This document shows positions 43,435-51,969 of a DNA stretch of 56,088 bases, piece by piece. The translations under genes and the position numbers were made by a program. This DNA is from Deltaproteobacteria bacterium (GTDB lineage: Bacteria > Myxococcota_A > UBA9160 > UBA4427), in the NCBI GenBank assembly GCA_002691205.1, contig NZHD01000039.1, positions 1 through 56,088 of the forward strand, written 5' to 3'. Every line of letters starts with the position of its first letter. The stretch's first letter is position 1. The notes beneath the pieces are model-generated. The model saw only the letters and a list, made by a program, of their open reading frames with translations, ran no database searches and was not told the DNA's origin.

Positions 43435-44288
43435 GTCTGAGGGGCCGGCGCTGCCCATCGAGGTAGGTTTTCGAATAAGAACTCAAGATTGCGTTTGAAC
43501 TCGTCGGCCCCTTCAAAGGGTGCGCCCGTCACGATGCCGTCGACTCCGGCCTCCTGCATGAGTTCGAATCGCTCGCTGAGGTCTTGGGCGGACTTGGGGT
43601 CAAAGTCAACGCCGACAATCACTTCGGGCCTTGGGCGCCCGGCTTCCTCGGCCATTTCGCGAAGCAGTGCACACGTGGGAGCGAGTTCTTTGGCCGCGAC
43701 CGTATCGGGTCGGTCGATAAACCAGGGGAGCATGGGCATCCAGCCATCTCCGTACTTGATGGTGCGGCGAAGCGCATGATCCCCGGCGCCGCCGATATAG
43801 AGGGGTGGCTTTTGGGGCCGCGGTAGGAAGATGAAGTCCTGGCCGTTGGCCGTCATGATGTCGTCTTCGAAACACTGGTGAATGAACTGGAGAGTTTCAT
43901 CCATTCTACGGCCTCGCTCCGAGCGGGGAACGCCGAGCACCTCGAAGTCCAAAGGTTTCCAGCCGACCCCCGCGCCGATGAGTAGCCGTCCGCCCGAGAG
44001 GTCTTGAAGGGTGGCCAATGTCTTGGCGGTAAGGAGCGGGGGGCGATAGGGCAAAATTAAGGCCGACATGCCGAGTCCCACACGCTTCGTTTGTCCTGCG
44101 AGCCAGGCCAAAGTACTGAGTGAATCGAGACAGCGCCCGGTCTCGGGGCTCTCTTCGGGAGTCACGGCGATTCGGTCGGGGAGCCACACGTCAGAAAATC
44201 CGGCGTCTTCAACAGCGCGTGCGCATTCAAGAAGGGTGGCGGGACGGGATTGCGGGCCTGTGCTCGCAATGCCAAGACCGATTCGCAT
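43431..44288 (-). CDS. Luciferase-like (F420-type LLM class) oxidoreductase
   Basis: The 285-residue TIM-barrel protein has GIASTGPQSRPATLLECARAVE, FSDVWLPDRI, RVGLGMSALILPYRPPLLTAKTLATLQ, GGRLLIGAGVGWKP, GRRMDETLQFI and PLYIGGAGDHALRR. These match LLM-class F420/FMN-dependent oxidoreductases of the TIGR03619 type. The cofactor is uncertain, since proteobacteria usually use FMN. It lies downstream of the FAD monooxygenase on the same strand, 42 bases apart, so the two probably form one transcript. Confidence 0.9.
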   Translation of the reverse strand: MRIGLGIASTGPQSRPATLLECARAVEDAGFSDVWLPDRIAVTPEESPETGRCLDSLSTLAWLAGQTKRVGLGMSALILPYRPPLLTAKTLATLQDLSGGRLLIGAGVGWKPLDFEVLGVPRSERGRRMDETLQFIHQCFEDDIMTANGQDFIFLPRPQKPPLYIGGAGDHALRRTIKYGDGWMPMLPWFIDRPDTVAAKELAPTCALLREMAEEAGRPRPEVIVGVDFDPKSAQDLSERFELMQEAGVDGIVTGAPFEGADEFKRNLEFLFENLPRWAAPAPQT

Positions 44289-44330
44289 GTATTTCTCCTC
44301 TTGAGACTGCTCTTGATTGAGGTTTCCCGG

Positions 44331-45479
44331 TTACCCTTCGCCGCTTGCCATTTCGCGGGTGACGCGTTCGGTGTCCTCGGCGGGCATGTGTAGAAAAGCT
44401 TGATCACGCAACCAAGCTGCAAAGGGGCTGTGGAGTTGTGTGAGTCGGCTCATTCTTCGACCTTTGACGACGACATCCTCGGTTCGCTTTTTTCTTGAGT
44501 CTTCGAAGATCGCCAGGGCATCGCCGACTCGGTGGTTCTCGGTGAGAGCTTCGACGAGTACGCTTGCGTCCTCGATGGCCATGTTGGCGCCCATGGCCGC
44601 AAAGGGGGTAGTGGCGTGAGCGGCGTCGCCCAGCAGCGCTACCCGCCCGCGATGCCAGGTGGGAATGGCGGAGATGTCGGCGTAGGTATGATGCACAATA
44701 TCGGCCTCCACCGTGGCCTCAATGGCTCGTGTGATGAGGTCTCCCCAATCTGCGTACGCGGCGAGAAGCTGTGTTTTGGTCTGCCTCTCGGCATCTTTTT
44801 TCGCCTTCCAGGTGAGATACCAACGAGCGAGCCCAGGGCTCACTTCCGAGATCCCCGCTTTTCCGCCACGGCCCCAGATGTCGATGTGTGTGTTTTTCGG
44901 CAGAGCTGTTTCTGGAATTTCACAGAGCGCCGAGCATCCGAGATAACCGCTTTCGTGCAACGGGGTGGGGCCGGCGATGACTTCTCTGAGCGCGGAGTGA
45001 ATTCCGTCGGCTCCGATGACCAGGTCGGCTTCGATTCGCTCTGCATTTTCAAGTTCAAGAAAAGCGCGATCGTTCTCCGTTTCTGCATGAGTACACGCAA
45101 GGCCTCTTCGGACGGTGCCTTCGGGCAGCTGGTCTTCGATCTTTTGAAGCAAATCTGCCCGTCTGACTTCGTAGCTTTCAGACCCCAGCGAGCGCGAAAC
45201 TTCACCGACGGGCATTTTTGAGATGATGCGTCCGCTTTGGTTTCGGATCTCGGTGTATTCAATCGAGGCGCCAACTTCTTCCATTTGATCTGGGCCGAAG
45301 CCGAAGTCGGCCAATCGACGTACTGAATAGGACCAGAGCGTAAAGCCTGTATTGTGTTTTTGCGGGGTGGAGTATTTCTCAAAGACCGAAACCCGAATGC
45401 CCGCGCGGTACAGCCCCAGGGCCAGAGCTAAGCCACCCACGCCCGCGCCTGCGATAGCGACATGATCAATTTTCTCCAT
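44331..45479 (-). CDS. FAD-dependent aromatic-ring-type monooxygenase
   Basis: The 382-residue class A flavoprotein monooxygenase has the N-terminal FAD loop AGAGVGGLALALGL (GxGxxG), the middle DLVIGADGIHSALRE (DG motif), and RVALLGDAAHATTPFAAMGANMAIEDA (GD motif). It resembles salicylate- and 6-hydroxynicotinate-type hydroxylases that insert one oxygen using NAD(P)H. The substrate is unknown. It lies upstream of the LLM oxidoreductase and is divergent from the kinase-fold gene. Confidence 0.93.
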   Translation of the reverse strand: MEKIDHVAIAGAGVGGLALALGLYRAGIRVSVFEKYSTPQKHNTGFTLWSYSVRRLADFGFGPDQMEEVGASIEYTEIRNQSGRIISKMPVGEVSRSLGSESYEVRRADLLQKIEDQLPEGTVRRGLACTHAETENDRAFLELENAERIEADLVIGADGIHSALREVIAGPTPLHESGYLGCSALCEIPETALPKNTHIDIWGRGGKAGISEVSPGLARWYLTWKAKKDAERQTKTQLLAAYADWGDLITRAIEATVEADIVHHTYADISAIPTWHRGRVALLGDAAHATTPFAAMGANMAIEDASVLVEALTENHRVGDALAIFEDSRKKRTEDVVVKGRRMSRLTQLHSPFAAWLRDQAFLHMPAEDTERVTREMASGEG

Positions 45480-45648
45480 GTGTCATTTTCTCCTCAAGGT
45501 TTCGAAAGGGGGCCACATTGAGTGATCTGGAGTCGAGACTGAGCAAGCAACTTCAGCAGTATAGGATGCGGAGATTTTCCGTCGATAGAATGTATACAAC
45601 CAGATGCGGTAGCATCCATCAGGCCATACCGGAGAGGCTCACAGGAAA

Positions 45649-46683
45649 GTGTCCATCGAGATCATACGCAAAGCATGGATAGGGTTGGGAGACCAACGCC
45701 GAGCGGCTGAGTTTCGCGATGCCAGCCCCGCGGTCTCCACCAATCGGGTCTACCGCATTGTCTTAGAAGACGATACCTGTGTTTTTGCAAAACTGGTCAC
45801 GTACGGGTCGGCCGTTCATTTTCGACAAGACCACCAAAGAATCAGCCGTTGGATCGCTGAGCTTGAGGGATCTCGGTTTTCGAACTTTCTAGCTCCGGTT
45901 CTTCAAAAATCGGGTGAGCCCTATATCTATTGCGATGGGCCAAACTGGGTCGTTTTTTATGGAGAAGTCCGCATCGCCGAAACTTTGCCTCGGCGTTTAG
46001 ATGAAAACGACATTCGGGGGCTCGCTCATGAGATGGCCGATTTTCATGGAGTTAGTGCGGAGTGCACACCGGGTCTCGATCCGACCTGGAAGACTTTGGG
46101 CTCAGATGTTGCGGCCTTGTTTGATCGCGTGGCGGCTCCAGAGTGGCGTGAGGGCAACGGTTTTACAAGAGGCCAAGTGGCGTTGATTCAGCGCCATTGT
46201 GAGACGTTTTTTCGCAACGCTGAACGCTTGGGCTATCACCGATTTAAAAAAATCCCATTGCTCGTGGACTGGAACATCACCAACTTTTCAGTCGAGCGAG
46301 AGCACGGCCAGATTCGATTTTTTTCGCGGTGGGACTACGACTGGTTTCGGATTGAGCCTCGAACGCTCGATTTTTATTTTATGAGTCGAGTGGTGCGTGA
46401 TGAGGGAGATACTTCACGGTTTTCGTATACCCCCGAAATTTTCCTCGAGCCACGGTTTCAACTTTTTTTAAAAGCCTATCATGAGAAGAACCCCATCGAG
46501 GCGGATGAACTCCTTTTTTTGAAAGAGGTGTATCGGTTTTTTGTGCTCGTTTATGTCCTGCATCTCGGCGAGCACTTCTTTCAGTATGGCTTGTGTAAGC
46601 GCTTGCAGTACGAGGCCGTCGAGATCTATCTCCCCGCCGCCGACGCCATCGATTTGAGAGATCTCGTAGGCGGGCTCAGCTAA
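45649..46683 (+). CDS. Aminoglycoside-phosphotransferase-like kinase-fold protein
   Basis: The 344-residue protein has a small N-lobe with Lys48 (CVFAKLVTY), catalytic loop VDWNITN (206-212, Asp207 and Asn212) and a metal Asp at 229 (RWDYDWFRIEP). The Asp-to-Asn spacing of five equals that in APH/choline-kinase enzymes, but the His of the usual HGD is Val here. A small-metabolite kinase is likely; the phosphate acceptor is unknown. It starts at a GTG with AGGAAA very close. Its 3' end overlaps the convergent HAD gene by eight bases. Confidence 0.78.
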   Translation: MSIEIIRKAWIGLGDQRRAAEFRDASPAVSTNRVYRIVLEDDTCVFAKLVTYGSAVHFRQDHQRISRWIAELEGSRFSNFLAPVLQKSGEPYIYCDGPNWVVFYGEVRIAETLPRRLDENDIRGLAHEMADFHGVSAECTPGLDPTWKTLGSDVAALFDRVAAPEWREGNGFTRGQVALIQRHCETFFRNAERLGYHRFKKIPLLVDWNITNFSVEREHGQIRFFSRWDYDWFRIEPRTLDFYFMSRVVRDEGDTSRFSYTPEIFLEPRFQLFLKAYHEKNPIEADELLFLKEVYRFFVLVYVLHLGEHFFQYGLCKRLQYEAVEIYLPAADAIDLRDLVGGLS

Positions 46684-47545
46684 GAATAGAACTCGTAAAA
46701 AAAGTAGGCTCGATTTCGAGCTTCTTTACGAGTTCTGTTAATCGCGAGGCTTGGGTGTGACCGCTTAGAACCAAGAGCGTGTCTAAGCCAAAGTCACGGC
46801 CGCCTTTGATATCGGTTTGAAGAGTGTCGCCCACCATGAGGATGTCACTGCGGCGGAGGCCGGGGTGATCGAGAGCGGCCTTCTCAAAAGCTTTTGAAAA
46901 CATGAGTTCTCCCGGCTTTCCACATCGCACAAAATTCGTGTCGAGAATTTTTTCGAGCAAGCCGGCGAGGCTTCCAATGGCCACGGCTTCAAGTCCGCCT
47001 TGGGTGGGGTAGGCCAAGTCACCGTTGGCCACGACCACAGGCAGGGCTTTGGCTCGTAAGAGATTGAGAGAACGGTTAAGCCCATCCATCCAATCGAATC
47101 CCTCGTCATCGAGTAAGGCGATCGCGGCCAGCTTTGTTTGATCGGTGCAGGCCTCAATGGAGATGGGCGTGAGGCCCGCACTGCGTATGTAGGCCGATGA
47201 CTTCTCACTGCCCAGGTAGGCGATTTGGCCTGAATCGATCTGTTGAGCGAGATGCTCGCTGGCCAAGAGGCCAGAAGAGAGAATGCGGTCAGCGGCAATC
47301 ATTTGACGGCCTTCGGCATCCACGTAGACCTTGGCGAGTTCTTCAGTGGATCGAGAGGCATCGTTCGTGAGGACATAGAGGTCTTTTCCGCGAGACCGAA
47401 GCCGGTCGATGACATCAAGCGCGCCTGGGATGAGCCCCTCTCCATCTCGCAATACGCCAAAGGCATCGAGGAAGAGGACCGGATAAGAATCAGAGAGTTC
47501 ATCAAACGACTGCTCAAGCATGAAGCGGAGTCTAGCTAAAAACAC
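46676..47545 (-). CDS. HAD-superfamily (class IIA, NagD-like) hydrolase
   Basis: The 289-residue phosphatase-fold protein has motif I LFLDAFGVLRDG (Asp followed by Ala-Phe in place of Asp-x-Asp), motif II VLTNDAS, motif III Lys in RCGKPGELMF and motif IV MVGDTLQTDIKGG. The DxF/DxW variant is characteristic of the TIGR01459-type branch. The substrate is a phosphoester of unknown identity. The frame opens with a GTG at 47545; an ATG at 47521 is equally possible. It converges with the kinase-fold gene, with an eight-base overlap. Confidence 0.88.
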   Translation of the reverse strand: MFLARLRFMLEQSFDELSDSYPVLFLDAFGVLRDGEGLIPGALDVIDRLRSRGKDLYVLTNDASRSTEELAKVYVDAEGRQMIAADRILSSGLLASEHLAQQIDSGQIAYLGSEKSSAYIRSAGLTPISIEACTDQTKLAAIALLDDEGFDWMDGLNRSLNLLRAKALPVVVANGDLAYPTQGGLEAVAIGSLAGLLEKILDTNFVRCGKPGELMFSKAFEKAALDHPGLRRSDILMVGDTLQTDIKGGRDFGLDTLLVLSGHTQASRLTELVKKLEIEPTFFTSSILS

Positions 47546-47617
47546 CGATCCCAGAGGTTGATGGTTCTGGAAGGGTGAGAGACGATCTGATCTGAATCCA
47601 TTGGGCCGCGGGCGAGG

Positions 47618-48781
47618 TTATTGAGGGTTTTGGGCCTGCTCCAAGAGCGACTTGCCCCACGTGTCCAGCGTTTCGTTTGTGGCGACCAAGTGTTGCCCCG
47701 ATCCGATGAGGTCTCGATAGCTGCGCTGGATCGGGCTTGAGAGATTGAGTGCGCCGGCGCCCGCGTACGGAAAAAGCCGAGTGCAGGCTTGAATAGATGT
47801 TTCGGTTGCCCAACTCACGGCGGCCTCGGCTCGAGCGAGGGCATGAGGGGAGAGGGGGCCCTTATTTTTTTGGACGAGATCAAAGGCACGATCCAGTTCA
47901 TCTTTGAGGTAAGCCCGTGCGGCGCGAAGGGCGGAGTCAGTGCGTCCGAGCTCTTGTTGAAAGGCCCCTCGATCACTGACAGGAGTCGGGTCGAGGACTC
48001 GCTTCTTGGTGAGAGACAGTCGGGTGATTTCTTCGACCATCCGTCGAGCCACGCCGAGGGTGAAGCCAAAGTTCTCGCCTCCGACGTAGATTCGATAGCC
48101 GAGTTGGGTGTACTGGGGGCCTCCGCGAAGCTGGACAAAAGGCGAGCAGCTGAAGGCCTCGGGGACGAAGACGTCGTCAACGAGGACATCGACGCTGCCT
48201 GTCCCTTGAAGGGCTGCGACGTTCCAGTCGTCGTGCAACTCCACTTGATCGGTGGGGATGAGAACACCCACGGCCCCTGCTGGATCAGGGCAAATGGTCG
48301 ATAGGAAAACTGCATCGGCACAAGCGATCCCGCTGGCGTAGGCCCATTTTCCACTGACTCGGTAGCCGCCTTCCACTTTTTCACTTCGACCCGTGGGAGC
48401 CGAAACAGCGGAAACAAGTGGACACGCATTAAGACTAAAAAGTTTTTCGACGCCTTCCTCGGGCAGGTTGGCGCAAAGAAGACCGAGTACGCCGCTTTGA
48501 TTGAAAGCAATCCAGCCGGCCGTAGGATTTAGGTAGGAGATACGTGCAAAGAAATCGATTTGCTCAGACGGACTGATCTCGCACCCGCCGACCACCGTGG
48601 GCACTTTAGACATGGGGATCCGAGCTTTACGCATGAGCTCACCTAGAGCCTGAGTGGGGCGTCGGGCGATTTCTGAGGCACGCGCCTCGGCTTCAAACTG
48701 AGGAGCGAGTTGATCTAGCGCGTCATAAATTTGGTTTACAGACTCCAGGGGAGGGAGCGATAGAGCTTGACCGATTGACAT
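47618..48781 (-). CDS. HsaA-like flavin-dependent hydroxylase (acyl-CoA dehydrogenase fold)
   Basis: The 387-residue protein of the group D flavin monooxygenase type has an N-terminal helical domain, a middle beta region with VSGKWAYASGIACADAV and DVLVDDVFVP, and an Acyl-CoA_dh_2-type C-terminal domain (SPIQRSYRDLIGSGQHLVATNETLDTWG). Relatives such as HsaA and other 4-hydroxyphenyl-type monooxygenases hydroxylate a phenol ortho to its OH using reduced flavin from a partner reductase. No reductase is visible here. It lies 16 bases after the TetR gene, in one transcript, and across an operator from a catechol extradiol dioxygenase, the enzyme expected to act next. Confidence 0.85.
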   Translation of the reverse strand: MSIGQALSLPPLESVNQIYDALDQLAPQFEAEARASEIARRPTQALGELMRKARIPMSKVPTVVGGCEISPSEQIDFFARISYLNPTAGWIAFNQSGVLGLLCANLPEEGVEKLFSLNACPLVSAVSAPTGRSEKVEGGYRVSGKWAYASGIACADAVFLSTICPDPAGAVGVLIPTDQVELHDDWNVAALQGTGSVDVLVDDVFVPEAFSCSPFVQLRGGPQYTQLGYRIYVGGENFGFTLGVARRMVEEITRLSLTKKRVLDPTPVSDRGAFQQELGRTDSALRAARAYLKDELDRAFDLVQKNKGPLSPHALARAEAAVSWATETSIQACTRLFPYAGAGALNLSSPIQRSYRDLIGSGQHLVATNETLDTWGKSLLEQAQNPQ

Positions 48782-48797
48782 TTGATCTCCTTGCTCT

Positions 48798-49418
48798 CTA
48801 GCCTTCTGTCTTTGAGTAGGTGGAGCCGAATCTGTGATCGATGTTCTTTTCTATGTAAAGTTTTACGGCCTCGCGTAAAGCTTTCCGTTCTTTCGCTTTC
48901 ACTTCGGTGACTTCGAACATAAATTCCTCGAAGGCCACCCAGCCGAGTTGCATGGCGGCATTGGCCGCGACCGCTGCCTTGATGGCCAAAGGGTCTTCTT
49001 GGGGATTCTCCTCTTGCAGGGATTGAAGAACCCGCTTGGGGATCGAAATGTTTTCATGTGTTTCGATCCGAGCTAAATCCATGTGTCCGTCCATGATCGA
49101 GTGGCAGAGGGCGCGCCAGTACTGGGTGTCTTCGGCGAGGGAGAGGGGAGGGGGAATGAGGCGATTCCCCGCTCGCGCTTGCGCCTGGTCGTAGTGGCTC
49201 TGGGCTAGGTGCCGCATGGCGGCCGCTAGCAGTCCGGATTTTCCGCCGAAGTAGTGGTGGATTTGACCATGGTTTACACCGGCTCGATCCGCGATGTCGC
49301 GTACAGAGAGGGTGCGCGGGCCGACCTCGGCCAACAGGCTGCAGGCGGCTTCGATGAGAGCCATTTGAACGGCCTCACTGCCGCGGGCTTTTGTTTTGCT
49401 CTTTAGGGAGGCGCTCAC
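48798..49418 (-). CDS. TetR-family regulator of the hydroxylase/dioxygenase pair
   Basis: The 206-residue TetR protein has the helix-turn-helix LSVRDIADRAGVNHGQIHHYF and a helical ligand domain ending EVTEVKAKERKALREAVKLYIEKNI. I choose the GTG at 49418, with AAGGA ten bases upstream. The frame stays open to a TTG at 49586, but that start would lie upstream of the palindromic operator (49561-49576), inside the promoter, and would add about 56 low-complexity residues. It precedes the HsaA-like gene by 16 bases and is divergent from the extradiol dioxygenase, so it probably represses both. Confidence 0.87.
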   Translation of the reverse strand: MSASLKSKTKARGSEAVQMALIEAACSLLAEVGPRTLSVRDIADRAGVNHGQIHHYFGGKSGLLAAAMRHLAQSHYDQAQARAGNRLIPPPLSLAEDTQYWRALCHSIMDGHMDLARIETHENISIPKRVLQSLQEENPQEDPLAIKAAVAANAAMQLGWVAFEEFMFEVTEVKAKERKALREAVKLYIEKNIDHRFGSTYSKTEG

Positions 49419-49560
49419 AAATTTATTGTCCTTGGGTTTCGAGGGTTCAGATTGAGTCGAAATCGCCCGGGCGGCTTCCCGAGGAGAGAGGGCGTGAGAG
49501 AAAAATGAAGCCAGTACGCCCGCTCGTGGAGGGCGTGCTGGACGCGGCTCCCATTCTAGG

Positions 49561-49576
49561 CTAGACAAGTGTCTAG
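49561..49576. promoter_or_regulatory. Palindromic operator between TetR and extradiol dioxygenase genes
   Basis: CTAGACA-AG-TGTCTAG has perfect seven-base arms around a two-base centre. It sits 38 bases before the dioxygenase ATG and 142 bases before the TetR GTG, a normal place for a TetR operator that controls both directions. Confidence 0.75.
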
Positions 49577-49614
49577 AAAAAATCAAGACTCAACCAATCA
49601 GAAGGGGTCCGTCT

Positions 49615-50544
49615 ATGGCATTGCATCGTTTGCTGGGAATCGACATTGGTGTTCCCGAACCCGAGGTTCTAGACGACTTTTATCAGGAGATCGGATTTGT
49701 CGGAGGCCCGCGCAAGTGGGGGCCCGAGGGCATGCCCAATCAAATTGTGATTGAGGAGGCCCCCTATCGGCAACTGCTTGAAATGCGCGTAGCCTGTGAG
49801 AGCGAAGCCGACCTGCATGCCATCACAAAAAATCTCGATGCCCTTGGCCTCCATTCGAGCCTCAAAGATGGAAGGCTTCGGATTAAAGACCCCGTTAACA
49901 AGTGGGACGTGGTGGTGGAGCCTCATGAGGTTTCCGATGTTCCAGAACAGCCGGCGCGCTTGATGAATCGCCCCGGCCATCGCGAGCGCATCGGAGCGCG
50001 GCCGGGTGTGATGACAGAACCCGTTCAAAGACCACCGCGTCGCCTGGGCCATGTGGTGATTGGCACAAGCGACATTCTGGCCACTCATGCTCTTTACGTC
50101 AAAGGCCTTGGGTTTAAGATTTCGGATATTGTGGGCGGGTTAGGTTTCTTTACAAGGTGCTCCTCGGATCATCATAATTTTCTGATGACACCGGGTCCCG
50201 TTCCGTATCTGAACCACTATGCGATTGAGCACGACGATATTGACGCCGTGATGGCTGCGGCCTCTCGTTACAGTCGTGCCCACGAGGGCGTGCAGATCGC
50301 CGGACCGGGTCGACATATGATTGGTGGAAATGTTTTCTGGTACCTACGTGACCCGAGCGGAACCTTCTTTGAGCAGTTTGCCGATATGGATCAGATCGTG
50401 GATGACGCCGCCTGGGAAATTCGCGAAGACTGGCCGATGGATGATTCGTGGTCGCTTTGGGGTGAAAAGGATCAACCCGAAGTGTTCTTTCGCCCCGACG
50501 ATATGGACGCCGTCATTGAAGGTTTTCATAAGCAACACGGCTGA
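49615..50544 (+). CDS. Type I extradiol ring-cleavage dioxygenase (BphC/HsaC-like)
   Basis: The 309-residue protein has two vicinal-oxygen-chelate modules. Fe(II) ligands appear as His146 (LGHVVIG), His201 (LNHYAIE) and Glu253 (FFEQF), and the catalytic histidines as His187 (SSDHHNFL) and His234 (PGRHMIGGN). The set and spacing follow the pattern of 2,3-dihydroxybiphenyl dioxygenase. It opens a catechol ring next to the two hydroxyls. AAGGGG precedes the ATG. It faces the TetR/HsaA-like unit, so hydroxylation followed by meta-cleavage is the likely sequence. Confidence 0.88.
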   Translation: MALHRLLGIDIGVPEPEVLDDFYQEIGFVGGPRKWGPEGMPNQIVIEEAPYRQLLEMRVACESEADLHAITKNLDALGLHSSLKDGRLRIKDPVNKWDVVVEPHEVSDVPEQPARLMNRPGHRERIGARPGVMTEPVQRPPRRLGHVVIGTSDILATHALYVKGLGFKISDIVGGLGFFTRCSSDHHNFLMTPGPVPYLNHYAIEHDDIDAVMAAASRYSRAHEGVQIAGPGRHMIGGNVFWYLRDPSGTFFEQFADMDQIVDDAAWEIREDWPMDDSWSLWGEKDQPEVFFRPDDMDAVIEGFHKQHG

Positions 50545-50621
50545 GATGCGTCCTCCAAAGTTCGCTCTCCCAGGCGAGATGCGTCTAAACGCCGCCTAGG
50601 GACGACACTGTCGAGACGGCC

Positions 50622-50639
50622 CATTTCATCTATGAAATG
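50622..50639. promoter_or_regulatory. Inverted repeat upstream of the CadC-like regulator
   Basis: CATTTCAT-CT-ATGAAATG has perfect eight-base arms around a two-base centre, 19 bases before the ATG at 50659. It may be an autoregulatory operator. A weak terminator for the dioxygenase gene is less likely, as the stem is AT-rich and only TGTTTTG follows. Confidence 0.55.
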
Positions 50640-50658
50640 TGTTTTGCCGTGAGATATC

Positions 50659-51939
50659 ATGAGTTGGGCAGAGAAGTTTCTCCTTTGGCCCGCCTCTTTG
50701 TTTCGTAAAGAGAATCGTTTTGTGTCTACAATCGTCCCACTGAGTTTGACGGAATTCTTCGCAGCTAAAAGGGAAGCAGGATCGAGGCGAAATGTGTTGA
50801 TGCTGGACGAAGATGATTTCCTCTGCTTTTCAAATTGTGAGTTTCATAAAGCTCGCTTTGAATTGCGTAGAGATGGAGTCAAGGTGGATGTTTCTTCAAA
50901 GACCCTTGATTTGCTGGCTCTTCTGATTGAAAACAAAGATAAGCTGATTTCACGAGAGGAACTCTTTGAGACTCTTTGGCCTGGGACGGTGGTCAACGAA
51001 GGTTCGCTCTCCAACGCGATTTACGAGGCGCGATCTGCAGTGGGGGACGACGCTCAGCGTCAGGAGATTATTCAGACGGTGAGAGGCCGCGGCTTTCGAT
51101 TCGTCGCTGATTTACATATGCGGCCGAAGAGAGAGGCTGAGCCCGAAGAGGAATGGGTGGCCCCCTCAAGGCCGGCTCGCAAAAAGAGACGGGTTACCCT
51201 TTTGATTCAACTCCTTCTCATTGGGCAACTGCCCGATGTGGTTCTGGCGTATGTAAACTGGCTTTATAATTCAACGCATACCATTCCGGATTCGATCCGC
51301 CCCGAGTTTGACCTTGTCGTGATGTTTTACAATCCAGTTACTTTTTCCCTAGGGACCATCGGGATTTTGACTTTGTCCCGAAGGCCAGTGAGGGCCTTGA
51401 TGCGTTGGCAAGAGGGGCGGGGTCCAGCCTCTTTGATGGATCGACAACGAACTTTGTTGCTGGGACATAGTGTGGCGTTGCTGGGGCTGTCTCTCTGGGT
51501 GCTTGCCGGAGTGATGTATCCGGTATTGCTTCAGGCGATGACTGGGGTCATTCAGTCGGAGGGGACCTTGCAGTTTCTGGCTTCCCTTGTCCTTTGTGGT
51601 CTGGCCGTCACCGCCTATCCTTTTTTTCTTCTGACGTGGTACTCGCTTCGTGAGATCTACCCGCCTTTGGTTTCGACACAGGCGGAAGCCGTCGCCGACG
51701 AAGTGACGATCCTGCGTTTGCGGACTCTCGCAGGGGGATACCTTCTAGCCGCCGGCGGAATCCCGCTTTTCACCGTGACCCTTCTTTCGTTTTCAGGATC
51801 AGGCGAAAGGTGGCTGCTGGGGCTGGCGAGTGTCGTGGGTTTGGTGGGTTTAGCCTTTTCGATTCTCATGCACCGTAAGCTTCTACAACGCCTTGAGGAT
51901 CTCTCATACAGGGCGAATGTCACTCGGGAGTCGAACTGA
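50659..51939 (+). CDS. CadC/ToxR-type winged-helix regulator fused to a multi-helix membrane domain
   Basis: The 426-residue protein has an OmpR-type winged helix at about residues 55-152 (LRRDGVKVDVSSKTLDLLALL, SREELFETLWPG, GSLSNAIYEARSAVGDD, IIQTVRGRGFRFVADL). A basic linker follows, then about six membrane helices up to the C-terminus. CadC and ToxR usually have one helix and a periplasmic sensor; here the membrane domain itself seems to be the sensor. A GTG at 50794 (GAGG six bases upstream) may be the true start and would place the winged helix at the N-terminus. The nearby palindrome may be its site. Confidence 0.85.
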   Translation: MSWAEKFLLWPASLFRKENRFVSTIVPLSLTEFFAAKREAGSRRNVLMLDEDDFLCFSNCEFHKARFELRRDGVKVDVSSKTLDLLALLIENKDKLISREELFETLWPGTVVNEGSLSNAIYEARSAVGDDAQRQEIIQTVRGRGFRFVADLHMRPKREAEPEEEWVAPSRPARKKRRVTLLIQLLLIGQLPDVVLAYVNWLYNSTHTIPDSIRPEFDLVVMFYNPVTFSLGTIGILTLSRRPVRALMRWQEGRGPASLMDRQRTLLLGHSVALLGLSLWVLAGVMYPVLLQAMTGVIQSEGTLQFLASLVLCGLAVTAYPFFLLTWYSLREIYPPLVSTQAEAVADEVTILRLRTLAGGYLLAAGGIPLFTVTLLSFSGSGERWLLGLASVVGLVGLAFSILMHRKLLQRLEDLSYRANVTRESN

Positions 51940-51969
51940 GTCGTTGAACCAAAGAGACTCTATAGCCTC

